Assembly (NCBI GenBank): GCA_964368965.1
Contig: CAYJDR010000002.1
Location: 91,182-155,181 of the forward strand
Direction: 5' to 3'
DNA length: 64,000 bases
DNA from: CAYJDR01 sp964368965
GTDB taxonomy: Bacteria > Chrysiogenota > Deferribacteres > Deferribacterales > Mucispirillaceae
Shown here: in pieces, positions 10,101-17,226 of the stretch
Layout: each line of letters starts with the position of its first letter
How positions within the stretch are numbered: position 1 is the stretch's first letter
Made by a program: the position numbers and the translations under genes
The notes under the pieces: model-generated
Told to the model about the DNA's origin: nothing
Database searches by the model: none
The model's input: the letters and a program-made list of their open reading frames with translations, nothing else

Positions 10101-10475
10101 TTTTAGCCTACATTTGCGGTTGTTTATATAATATTCACGTTCGCCAGTTTTATAGAATTTTCTTGTGATTGTTAGTTCTGAAAATGTGCCATACTTAGAT
10201 GCGACAGCATCATCAATATCTGATAGCGTAAGCCCAACCTCTGCAAAGCCAGCTGGTTTACGTTTTTGAGAGCCGTTAAAAACTACATCTTCCATATCTG
10301 TGCCACGTAGTTCTTTAGCGTTTTGTTCGCCAAAGACCCAACGTACAGCGTCCATAACGTTGCTTTTGCCGCTACCGTTTGGCCCTACTATCGCTGTGAT
10401 GCCGTCTGGAAATTCGATTGTTGTTTTATCTACAAATGACTTGAAACCATGTAGGTATAGTTTATTAAATTTCAT
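7113..10475 (-). CDS. smc: Chromosome segregation protein SMC
   Basis: Chromosome condensation ATPase of 1120 residues, slightly shorter than typical SMC (about 1150-1190). The N-terminal head has Walker A GPNGSGKSN (about 32-40). Two very long coiled coils, rich in Glu/Lys/Gln, flank a hinge around residues 500-600 (the segment with KLLIDIIDNTEHKK). The C-terminal head carries the signature LLSGGEKALTAM (about 1020) and Walker B FCFLDEVDAPLDD. SMC dimers act with ScpA/ScpB. It is the last gene of a minus-strand block that also contains ftsY, a common bacterial neighbourhood. ATG lies 60 bp downstream of the preceding gene. Confidence 0.97.
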   Translation of the reverse strand: MKFNKLYLHGFKSFVDKTTIEFPDGITAIVGPNGSGKSNVMDAVRWVFGEQNAKELRGTDMEDVVFNGSQKRKPAGFAEVGLTLSDIDDAVASKYGTFSELTITRKFYKTGEREYYINNRKCRLKDIKDIFMDTGLGARSISIIEQGKVDKIINASPEELRFFLEETAGVTKFKDKKREAERRLNQTRDNLDRVNDIITEIITRLETLSSQVEVLKKSEGLQTSKRTLEKKYLASSYATKLNEGNDKSTLKAEINQKYEQKLAEYANIVKEETAANNNLTDLSNKNKELQEKRLETSTLATKVEGELHSLNVRLSTAEQQKEQISLDIERIEQELERITDTKEILSDKKEIAETETEDLAEKVSDLDDIIGDIKQMHENLKGDFKDLDNKYLHYTSNISTKKSDLAKREISLEHQESTITRLMCEKDDIAKQMNDFNDKKQSLADKITVTREVIEDVKQKAQGLKDNFELLKLEENTLSNKQTELSATIKSIDANISFLESQLIERTEFFSHLSPKLLIDIIDNTEHKKLVDIADVLCFEDERREEVLNAIDGAESSVRFTFFSEVEKINDELQLLEILPTHNSITYKSHIYSKHGSDDSAVKIIALKERISEERSQVENLQSELTGVASRIDEISTDIEAKKMELDIAQKRAEEQNSILIAQTNEYDNICTDYERGNKRISTINKEIEIAEFAYNEFEERCIKLQEEINELNEKKANIEEEREYLEEKLDNITTQLEEKREEQQELKIELSGANERLASAIREAEIVEREYTSNMSSLDNLKTRLHNLIHVDKADWEANIVSLTEQHKQINIQLLTIESELSESEKDIEELKQTIEDLHKSANTVNSEIKAHDDEIRQLEVALASASSFTEAIATQYFEKFGDHLASCYQEYVDADFKPNKMREEIARIDGELDGLGAINLNALNDYQEAEDRYNFLTGQRTDLEGSITDIMAFIYDTDQTTVKMFHETYNSVKDKFIEVFKILFGDGEAELRLSDPDDILNTGVEIYIQPPGKKLQHMGLLSGGEKALTAMTLLFALFLQKPTPFCFLDEVDAPLDDANVTRYTSMVKALADKTQFILITHNHNTMAAADSLYGVTMQEFGVSSVLSVKIEQLSTAGR

Positions 10476-10535
10476 ATAATAAAATATTACTTTTACAGAA
10501 AAATATCAACTAAAACTTACAACATGAAGGTAGCA

Positions 10536-11555
10536 CTACCTATAATGAGGAAACAATTTCTCGAAATCTTCACGCTCTAATGGGTCATACCCCATGAGGC
10601 GTTGCCATGTTGTGTCATGCTCCATGCATAAGTATACGAACGGATCTTGCCATGATTGCTTTAGCCTGCCTACAACATATTTCATCATTTTCATACGTAG
10701 CGCTTTGAAGTACCTTATTTTGCCGTCGATACCTTTCACATAGTCTCCTTTGGTTAGAAGCGAATCGCCCTTTCTAAGCCTTATTGCGTCCATAAGTTCA
10801 TCAGGCGCACGGAACGTCGACACGCTTATAAACTCAACCTTGCTACCGTCGATACGCTCAAACAGTTCATCAAGCAAGTTGCCATAAATTTGTTCGAAGT
10901 TTTCTACATACATTAATGGGTCGAAGTGGATACCAACACGGTAGCCATGTGCGATGCATGCTTCCATTGCGTTTAAGCGTTTATCAATGCTTGCAGTAAG
11001 TGGTTCTTCTGCGCTTTGTATCTCACGAGGATTTAAACTCCATGAAACAATAACATTTTTAGGGTTCAAATTTAATAAGTTTGCAACGTTTGCTGACTTT
11101 GTTTTAAACTCAAATTGCACGTTATCATGCGTGTTTGCGAAAGGTACAAGCACCTTTGAAAGTGGAATAATTCCATCAAGTGCTAAGCTGTCTGATAGCT
11201 CGCCTGTGCCAATGCGCCTTTTTTGTGATGATACTGCTACCATAGCTGACTTCACAGCCTCGTCAACTGCGCCAGTCACTCTGATGTGCTTATGTGGCAG
11301 ATATGCTTGCAATATGCAATATGAGCAATCAAACGGGCAACCTTGCATGATATCCATAACATGATAGTTACAGCAACGATATATATTAGTAGCTGGGCAT
11401 GGGTGGACAAAGTTGTCGTTTTTTGACGTGATGATTATGTTTGATTTTACATCTTCCACTTCTTGTGCGCTATCAACAACTTTTATATCGTCAGCTGATT
11501 TTGCAACAAGGTCAACTAGTGGCAAGTGTTGTGCCGATTTTTCAACAAATATCAT
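10536..11555 (-). CDS. SPL-family radical SAM protein (spore photoproduct lyase-like)
   Basis: 339-residue radical SAM enzyme of the spore photoproduct lyase (SplB-like) family. The N-terminal third carries CPATNIYRCCNYHV followed by the cluster motif CPFDCSYC, with the family-typical ILQAYLPHKHIRV after it. Genuine SPL repairs a UV dimer specific to spore DNA; nothing else here suggests sporulation, and homologues in non-spore formers have unknown substrates. Its start overlaps the end of the upstream unknown gene by 14 bp. Gene order (ftsY, unknown, this gene, smc) places it in a chromosome/secretion housekeeping operon. Confidence 0.85.
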   Translation of the reverse strand: MIFVEKSAQHLPLVDLVAKSADDIKVVDSAQEVEDVKSNIIITSKNDNFVHPCPATNIYRCCNYHVMDIMQGCPFDCSYCILQAYLPHKHIRVTGAVDEAVKSAMVAVSSQKRRIGTGELSDSLALDGIIPLSKVLVPFANTHDNVQFEFKTKSANVANLLNLNPKNVIVSWSLNPREIQSAEEPLTASIDKRLNAMEACIAHGYRVGIHFDPLMYVENFEQIYGNLLDELFERIDGSKVEFISVSTFRAPDELMDAIRLRKGDSLLTKGDYVKGIDGKIRYFKALRMKMMKYVVGRLKQSWQDPFVYLCMEHDTTWQRLMGYDPLEREDFEKLFPHYR

Positions 11556-12327
11556 TATCTTCTAGCAACTTATAAAATGTTGCTACCTCGCCTAAGCTGC
11601 TTGATAACGCTTTCACTTTTTCGCTATAGTCGCTATAGTTCGTTGCGCTAAATGATACTGAGATTGTAGACGTTTCAAACATGTCTGTGTTCATGACGTT
11701 TGCAGGCAATGCAGATTGTTGCACCTTTTTATATTCGCCCTCTATTTCACACCTTATTGTAGATTTTTTAGACGGGAATGAAAAGTCGCTAGTATAAACC
11801 TTGCCAACAAGTTCTGTTTTATAGTCTGCTACGTTCTCAACAAACTGCTTAAATACTTGCATAGATGGCTTCTTATCGGCGACAAATGCAGAGATAAACT
11901 CAATGCAATTATCTAATGACGATATCAACGCCAATGTTTTGAACGGGATATTTTTTTCATCTACGTATGCTTGCAATTCTGCTGGGTATGAGGCAACGCT
12001 TTGCAACACTTCAAAATTTTTGCTACCTTTTACACCTTTCGATATGAATATTTCAACACTTGTGAAAGGTACGCCCACCTTGCTGGCTAACACCGCAAGC
12101 CTTGCCATATCGGTAAATAGAATTTGTTTAGCATACTTAACAGATAAGTTTAACGCCTCAGCCATATCCGCAACGTCAAACACAATAAAGCTATCGCCAA
12201 TAGTGCCAGAAATGTTATAATAAACACCACCTATCTTACATACGATCGGTAGTGCATTTTTATCTATATTTTGTTGCCACAACAGAGAGTTATCTATGTT
12301 GCTTATTGCCTCTGTATAGAATGTCAT
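11542..12327 (-). CDS. Hypothetical protein between ftsY and the SPL-like gene
   Basis: Not recognised. 261 residues, no signal peptide, no membrane segment and no Cys cluster. The sequence alternates beta-strand-like hydrophobic stretches (ALPIVCKIGGVYYNI, DSFIVFDVADMAEAL) with helical ones, suggesting a soluble alpha/beta protein. It overlaps the ftsY stop by one base (TAATG) and the SPL-like start by 14 bp, so all three are almost certainly cotranslated. A role linked to the SPL-like enzyme is possible, but only from gene order. Confidence 0.75.
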   Translation of the reverse strand: MTFYTEAISNIDNSLLWQQNIDKNALPIVCKIGGVYYNISGTIGDSFIVFDVADMAEALNLSVKYAKQILFTDMARLAVLASKVGVPFTSVEIFISKGVKGSKNFEVLQSVASYPAELQAYVDEKNIPFKTLALISSLDNCIEFISAFVADKKPSMQVFKQFVENVADYKTELVGKVYTSDFSFPSKKSTIRCEIEGEYKKVQQSALPANVMNTDMFETSTISVSFSATNYSDYSEKVKALSSSLGEVATFYKLLEDNDIC

Positions 12328-13286
12328 TATTGATTTTCGCTCGATTGGAAAAGAGCATCTGCAAATAGTTCTGCATCAAACGGGCGTAAATCGTCAACGC
12401 CTTCACCGAAGCCGATATATTTCACAGGTAGCCCAAGTTCATGAACGATACTAACTAATACGCCACCCTTTGCAGTGCCATCAAGTTTAGTTAATACTAG
12501 TGCGTTTATACCTATCGCCTCTTTGAATGCTTTTGCTTGGGATATTGCGTTTTGCCCACTTGTTGCATCAAGCACAAGCAGCTTCTCATGCGGTGCGTTA
12601 GGTATAAGCTTTGATACAACACGCTCAATTTTTATAAGCTCTTGCATTAGGTTATGTTTAGTGTGCAATCTTCCTGCTGTATCGGCTATTAAGATATCCA
12701 TACCCTTTGCAATGGCAGAATTTACGCCATCGTGTACAACTGCTGCTGGGTCGCTTCCATCACCTTGTTTAACTATAGGTATGTCAAGCCTGTTTGCCCA
12801 CTCTGTAAGTTGGTCGGCCGCTGCTGCGCGGAAAGTATCACCAGCTGCAACCATAACTTTTTTGCCCATGTTTTTATACATGTTTGCAAGCTTTGCAATG
12901 CTTGTTGTTTTGCCAACGCCGTTCACGCCTGAAACTAATATTACATACGGTTTGTTGTTCTCTATTTCTTCATCGCTTGGCTCTTGTGGTTTCAATATCT
13001 CAACAATTTCTTGCTTGATAGCTTGCACAAGTGTTGACTTATCTTTCAATACGCCACGTTTATAGCTACTTCTAACATTCTCTAAGATTAAGTCAGTTGC
13101 TGCAACACCTAAATCTGAAGTTATGAGTATCTCCTCTAGCTCTTCTAGCGATTCTGCATCAATTTCTTTTTTGCCTAAAAATATGGTAGCTAGACCTTCG
13201 CCCAACTTGCTAGACGTTTTCTCTAAGCCTTCTTTAACGCCTTCTTCTGTCTTTTTTTCCTTTTTAAAAAAATCAAATAAACCCAT
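12327..13286 (-). CDS. ftsY: Signal recognition particle receptor FtsY
   Basis: SRP receptor GTPase that docks ribosome-nascent chain-SRP complexes at the inner membrane. 319 residues: a short charged N-terminus instead of the long acidic A domain of E. coli, then the NG domains. G motifs seen are GVNGVGKTTSIAKLAN (G1), DTFRAAAADQL (G2), DTAGRLHTK (G3) and TKLDGTAKGG (G4), followed by GFGEGVDDLRPFD. It lies between the antiporter gene (18-bp gap) and an unknown gene whose start overlaps its stop. Confidence 0.97.
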   Translation of the reverse strand: MGLFDFFKKEKKTEEGVKEGLEKTSSKLGEGLATIFLGKKEIDAESLEELEEILITSDLGVAATDLILENVRSSYKRGVLKDKSTLVQAIKQEIVEILKPQEPSDEEIENNKPYVILVSGVNGVGKTTSIAKLANMYKNMGKKVMVAAGDTFRAAAADQLTEWANRLDIPIVKQGDGSDPAAVVHDGVNSAIAKGMDILIADTAGRLHTKHNLMQELIKIERVVSKLIPNAPHEKLLVLDATSGQNAISQAKAFKEAIGINALVLTKLDGTAKGGVLVSIVHELGLPVKYIGFGEGVDDLRPFDAELFADALFQSSENQ

Positions 13287-13303
13287 TTCAACCTACTACT
13301 ATA

Positions 13304-14494
13304 TTATATATTTTTATCTTCTGTTGTTAACTCTGGCAACAATAATGCCGTGCTAAACTTAAACATCCAAGGGTAAACGATTGAGCTAATGATTGATGCT
13401 AACAGCACCGCCGATGACTCTTGCTTAGTGATTAACCCTAGCTCTAAAAAGATTGCGGCAACTGCAACAAGCATAGTTAACGGAAACGATAACCCTGATG
13501 CAACTAAAAAAACAGCCCTCTTGTTTAAACTCGTAAAGTACAGTATCACACTTCCGAATAGTTTGACAACTAATAACACACCCGTGATACCCAATGAGAA
13601 CAATAAAACTTTCACTTGCAAAATATCCGTAATTGTAACTTGCATGCCGACTGATATAAAGAATATCGGTATGAAAAATCCGTAACCAACACCACCTATT
13701 TTCTCTAATACTGCATGTCTATCAGCAATGATTAACGCAACAATCATACCGCCGATAAACGCACCAACAACATGCTCGATACCCATCGCCTCAGCAAACA
13801 CAACAGATGCAAATAATATCAAAAAGTTACCACGTATACCTGTTTCTGTAGGGTTTCCAACCATAACAAGCCCTGATTGCCTATGAGGGAACCACCATAA
13901 TATTACTTTTAACAATTTTATCATCAAGTAAATACCAATGATGAAGCCGACGACTAACGAGAAATGCAGTAAACTGCTGAGTGTCAAGCCATATTCACTA
14001 GCAAGCGTAAACACAGTGAGCCCTGCAAGTGTCAATACCTCACCTATCATGCCGATGATTAATATAGTTTGCCCGATATCCGTTTTCAATATGCCTGCAT
14101 CTTTCAACACTGGGAACAATAACCCTAGCCCCGTTGTAAAAAATAATAGCGTAAACGCAATGCTTAAATCAAGCATATTCACAGCGACAACACATGCTAT
14201 CGCGACAAGCACATACATAAAGATGAACAAAATTAAATCACGCTTCGAGAACTCGCGTAAACGGTCAAACTCCAATTCAAGCCCCGCCATATACATCAAC
14301 AGCAAAAAGCCAAACCCTGAGAAATAACTAACTATCGAGTGTGGGTCATTTTCGATATGTAACAGCGACGCTACGACAACACCAAAAACAATCTCGCCTA
14401 CTGATGATGGCAACATCATTTTTTTGCTAAGTGACGGTATAAAAAAAGCGCCAGCGCTCATGATTAAGATGAGAAGATATTCATGCTCACTCAT
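13304..14494 (-). CDS. Cation:proton antiporter (CPA2/KefB-type membrane domain)
   Basis: 396-residue integral membrane protein with about 12 hydrophobic segments and no cytoplasmic RCK domain. The N-terminal LPSSVGEIVFGVVVASLL and the GLGLLFPVLKDAGIL stretch match the Na+/H+ exchanger (CPA2, Kef-like) fold. Such proteins exchange K+ or Na+ for H+. Its start overlaps by 8 bp the end of an upstream gene encoding TrkA/RCK-type regulatory domains, so the two proteins together probably form one gated K+(Na+)/H+ antiporter split over two genes. Confidence 0.88.
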   Translation of the reverse strand: MSEHEYLLILIMSAGAFFIPSLSKKMMLPSSVGEIVFGVVVASLLHIENDPHSIVSYFSGFGFLLLMYMAGLELEFDRLREFSKRDLILFIFMYVLVAIACVVAVNMLDLSIAFTLLFFTTGLGLLFPVLKDAGILKTDIGQTILIIGMIGEVLTLAGLTVFTLASEYGLTLSSLLHFSLVVGFIIGIYLMIKLLKVILWWFPHRQSGLVMVGNPTETGIRGNFLILFASVVFAEAMGIEHVVGAFIGGMIVALIIADRHAVLEKIGGVGYGFFIPIFFISVGMQVTITDILQVKVLLFSLGITGVLLVVKLFGSVILYFTSLNKRAVFLVASGLSFPLTMLVAVAAIFLELGLITKQESSAVLLASIISSIVYPWMFKFSTALLLPELTTEDKNI

Positions 14495-15902
14495 TTTGCG
14501 GCTCGCTAGGCAATACTAATACGCTGTTCTTCGTCAACCCTGATAAGATATATGGGACATGAGGATTCAACCATGACATTTTGCTCTCGCTATCTGCTGA
14601 CACTAACACAAGCGCGTTAGGTGTCGCATCCAACAGCTTCAACGTTTCTTTGACAGGGTTGCCTTCAAGGACGTTATATTCTACTTTTGAACGTGTTAAG
14701 TTTTCATAGTCGTTCACTAATGTTTGGCGCTCTCGCATATCAAATTCATCAGTTGATGTTTTAAGTGCGCCTAGTTGTGCTACATACACAAGCCTAAACG
14801 GCACACCAAATAACGCTGATAGCTCTGCGCCGATTTCTATCATTCTATAAGGCATTAAGCTGTTCAGTGACACCACTATTTCGCTATATTCTGACTTGTT
14901 TCGTGATATTAAAAACGGCGAACATGAGCGCCTGAAAAGGTACCTCATGCGAGTGTTCATCAATGTGAATTTCCCGGCACCTGATATGCATATTAAGCCA
15001 ACATCTTTCAAGAAAATTGAGCTTCTATAGTGGTTTAGCTTTTCGCCTTCCTTATAGCCAGCTTGTTCTAATATATTTATAGCCTCTGTTGGTGCTTTTA
15101 TATGTTTTTCAGCATCGTGCCATTGTAGTTTTCTAACGCGAGTTTTTTTCGAGAACATTGCGAACTCTTCAGCGCTTTCGGCTGTTAGGTTATGCGTGAG
15201 CGCAACTGATGATTGACCATACTGCAACGGGAACTCAGGTGTGCCTTTTGTTAAAATATTTACGATATTTTCTATAACTTTTGGCTCGCCAACAAGGATT
15301 GCTTTATCGCCTACTTTTAATTTGAAATCGCCATCAGGCATGATGAGCTTCGCATCACGATATGCTGCGGCAACTCGCCACTTGTTAGGCTTAAGGTAGC
15401 GCATTTTTCTATCAACTAAGTGAGAACGCCTAGTAATAGACACTTCAACTATTTCACCTTGCCCAAGCCCTATGTTTGTAGGTTTTGAATAGTTCTTCTC
15501 GATATTTAATAAGACAGACTCAACACCAACATCAAGCGGGTTGATAACCTTTACGTTATAGCGTTCAAAATCTTCAACGTGTTGGTCGCCGTACCATAGC
15601 ACAATGATAGGAATTTCAATTTTATAAACATCACGCAATATGCGGCAAACTTCCATTACAACATCATAATCTTGCAGTGAAGATACAATGTGAGATACAT
15701 CCTCAAGGTTGACCTTTTTCCACGTAACGATGCTAGACGCCTCACCAACGAGTGTTTCAAAGTGCGAGTTTGAGATGTCGAAACGACTAAACGCCTCAGC
15801 ATTAGAATCAATAAGCACACACGGGCGTGTTTTTGAGAGTGCCTCAAGTAACGCACGTTGAAAAAAACCTAAACCAAGCAGTATTGTCTTTTTTCCTTCC
15901 AT
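14487..15902 (-). CDS. TrkA/RCK-domain regulatory protein with C-terminal Usp-like region
   Basis: 471-residue cytoplasmic protein. Residues 1-140 form a Rossmann nucleotide-binding domain (ILLGLGFFQRALLEAL) of the TrkA-N/RCK type. An RCK_C-like domain follows (GEIVEVSITRRSHLVDR to AILVGEPKVI), and the C-terminal part (FRLVYVAQLGAL to NALVLVSADSES) resembles a universal-stress-protein fold. RCK domains gate K+ transporters in response to nucleotides. It overlaps the antiporter gene by 8 bp and is the likely gating subunit. ATG at 15902 is chosen because TAAGGG is well spaced from it; a TTG six bases upstream is not. Confidence 0.8.
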   Translation of the reverse strand: MEGKKTILLGLGFFQRALLEALSKTRPCVLIDSNAEAFSRFDISNSHFETLVGEASSIVTWKKVNLEDVSHIVSSLQDYDVVMEVCRILRDVYKIEIPIIVLWYGDQHVEDFERYNVKVINPLDVGVESVLLNIEKNYSKPTNIGLGQGEIVEVSITRRSHLVDRKMRYLKPNKWRVAAAYRDAKLIMPDGDFKLKVGDKAILVGEPKVIENIVNILTKGTPEFPLQYGQSSVALTHNLTAESAEEFAMFSKKTRVRKLQWHDAEKHIKAPTEAINILEQAGYKEGEKLNHYRSSIFLKDVGLICISGAGKFTLMNTRMRYLFRRSCSPFLISRNKSEYSEIVVSLNSLMPYRMIEIGAELSALFGVPFRLVYVAQLGALKTSTDEFDMRERQTLVNDYENLTRSKVEYNVLEGNPVKETLKLLDATPNALVLVSADSESKMSWLNPHVPYILSGLTKNSVLVLPSEPQNE

Positions 15903-15997
15903 CGCCAACCCTTAAAATTTTATGTGATATTCTAATATAGTTTAATAAAAATTAAAACATAAAAATTAGCGTACTACTATATTAGCTTTATTTCTAC

Positions 15998-16043
15998 TTG
16001 ACATTATTTTATTTTAAGTATATTAGTAATTACTGATTTACTA
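15998..16043 (+). promoter_or_regulatory. Promoter and palindromic operator of the ferredoxin/ArsR operon
   Basis: TTGACA (15998-16003), a 17-bp spacer and TATTAG (16021-16026) form a good sigma-70 promoter. TAGTAA (16024-16029) and TTACTA (16038-16043) are an inverted pair spaced by 8 bp that overlaps the -10 and start point, where ArsR-family repressors usually bind. An inner perfect palindrome AGTAATTACT is included. The operon's third gene encodes an ArsR-type protein, so autoregulation is a natural guess. Confidence 0.6.
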
Positions 16044-16056
16044 AACGAGGTATCTT

Positions 16057-16269
16057 ATGTCAAAAAGTAAAAACATTGCGCAAGTAGGTAGCGAATGTGT
16101 AGCATGTGGCACATGTATGAAAGAGTGTCCACGCTCTGCTATCTCTATCCCTAAAGGCATTAAAGCTGAAATTGACTTAGAAAGATGTGTAGGTTGTGGC
16201 AAGTGTAGCAAAGTTTGCCCTGCTTCAGTTATCACGATTATCGCTCGTGAGGTGCAACATGCAAGCTAA
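16057..16269 (+). CDS. 2[4Fe-4S] ferredoxin
   Basis: 70-residue bacterial-type ferredoxin with two complete CxxCxxCxxxCP motifs: C14/C17/C20/C24 and C44/C47/C50/C54. It carries low-potential electrons in the cytoplasm. RBS CGAGG lies 9 nt before the ATG. The stop overlaps the start of the following membrane Fe-S protein gene by 11 bp, suggesting the two proteins form one electron-transfer unit. The ArsR-type regulator gene closes the operon. Confidence 0.93.
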   Translation: MSKSKNIAQVGSECVACGTCMKECPRSAISIPKGIKAEIDLERCVGCGKCSKVCPASVITIIAREVQHAS

Positions 16270-16828
16270 AAAATGGTCTGATTATTTGTGGATTGGCGAA
16301 ATAACGTATCTTGTTTTAGGTATATTTAACATCGCTTTTGCTTGGCTTGGTATGATTTTCTTTTTAACTCCGCTATTGATATCAATATTTAGTGGCACAA
16401 AAGGCTATTGCAACAACTACTGTGGACGTGGGCAACTGTTTGCAAAAATTGGTGCAAAGTTTTCGAGAAATAAGCCGCTGCCAAAGTTTATACGCTCATC
16501 ATTTTTTAGATATGGTTTTCTAACATTCTTTATGGTAACATTCATCAATGTGATATATGTTACATACCTTGTGTTTGCTGGCAGTGCAAATTTATCTGAA
16601 ACTGTCACGCTTTTATGGACATTTCAGCTACCTTGGCAGTTTGCAAGCTCGCTTGATATCACGCCTTGGGTTGCACAATATGCGTTCGGATTTTATAGCA
16701 TCATGCTTACATCAAACGTGCTGGGCTTGATAACGTTGTTGCTTTATAAACCTAGAGGTTTCTGTGTATACTGCCCTATGGGAACGATGACACAAGGCAT
16801 TTGTAAGTTGAAACACAATGGAGATTAG
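16259..16828 (+). CDS. Membrane 4Fe-4S binding protein (NapH/NosR-like)
   Basis: 189-residue inner-membrane protein with about five hydrophobic segments. It carries two Cys-rich motifs of the polyferredoxin-like membrane protein group: GYCNNYCGRGQLF after the second membrane segment and GFCVYCPMGTMTQGIC at the C-terminus. Relatives include NapH, NosR and RdxA/CcoG C-terminal parts, which pass electrons across or along the membrane. GTG within GAGGTGC provides the Shine-Dalgarno sequence for ATG at 16259; the frame is open further upstream, inside the ferredoxin gene, but that part has no membrane-protein character. Acceptor unknown. Confidence 0.78.
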   Translation: MQAKKWSDYLWIGEITYLVLGIFNIAFAWLGMIFFLTPLLISIFSGTKGYCNNYCGRGQLFAKIGAKFSRNKPLPKFIRSSFFRYGFLTFFMVTFINVIYVTYLVFAGSANLSETVTLLWTFQLPWQFASSLDITPWVAQYAFGFYSIMLTSNVLGLITLLLYKPRGFCVYCPMGTMTQGICKLKHNGD

Positions 16829-16829
16829 C

Positions 16830-17120
16830 ATGGAAGAAATGAAAGAAAAAGCACGCGATGTTGCAGATTTATTAAAAGTTTTAGCGAACGAGAATAGACT
16901 ATTAATTTTATGCGAACTGGCAGATGGCCCAAAAAGTGTAAGCTCCCTACTATCAAAGTTAGATATCACTCAATCAGGCATTTCACAACATTTGGCTATA
17001 TTGAAATCACATGGTATTTTAGACTATGACAAGAAAGCGCAAACAATCAATTACAATATAAAAGATGAAAGAATTTTGAAACTCATGGCGTCTTTGAAAG
17101 ATGTTTATTGCACAAAATAA
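16830..17120 (+). CDS. ArsR-family transcriptional regulator
   Basis: 96-residue winged-helix repressor. The segment LLKVLANENRLLILCELADGPKSV and the recognition region LDITQSGISQHLAIL are classical ArsR/SmtB. No CxC pair is visible in the recognition helix; the only cysteines are near residue 31 and the C-terminus (DVYCTK), so a metalloid site of the ArsR alpha-3 type is absent and a redox or other ligand is possible. ATG at 16830 has GGAG 7 nt upstream; ATG at 16818 lacks one. It is probably the repressor of its own operon (operator at 16024-16043). Confidence 0.88.
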   Translation: MEEMKEKARDVADLLKVLANENRLLILCELADGPKSVSSLLSKLDITQSGISQHLAILKSHGILDYDKKAQTINYNIKDERILKLMASLKDVYCTK

Positions 17121-17226
17121 CTTATTTTATCAAAGAATGGCTGATTTTGCTTGACAATTACCTCTCTTAGATACATTGTGTATAGTTCTGATTTAGATAT
17201 CAATTAAAAACAATACAAGGTATGAA

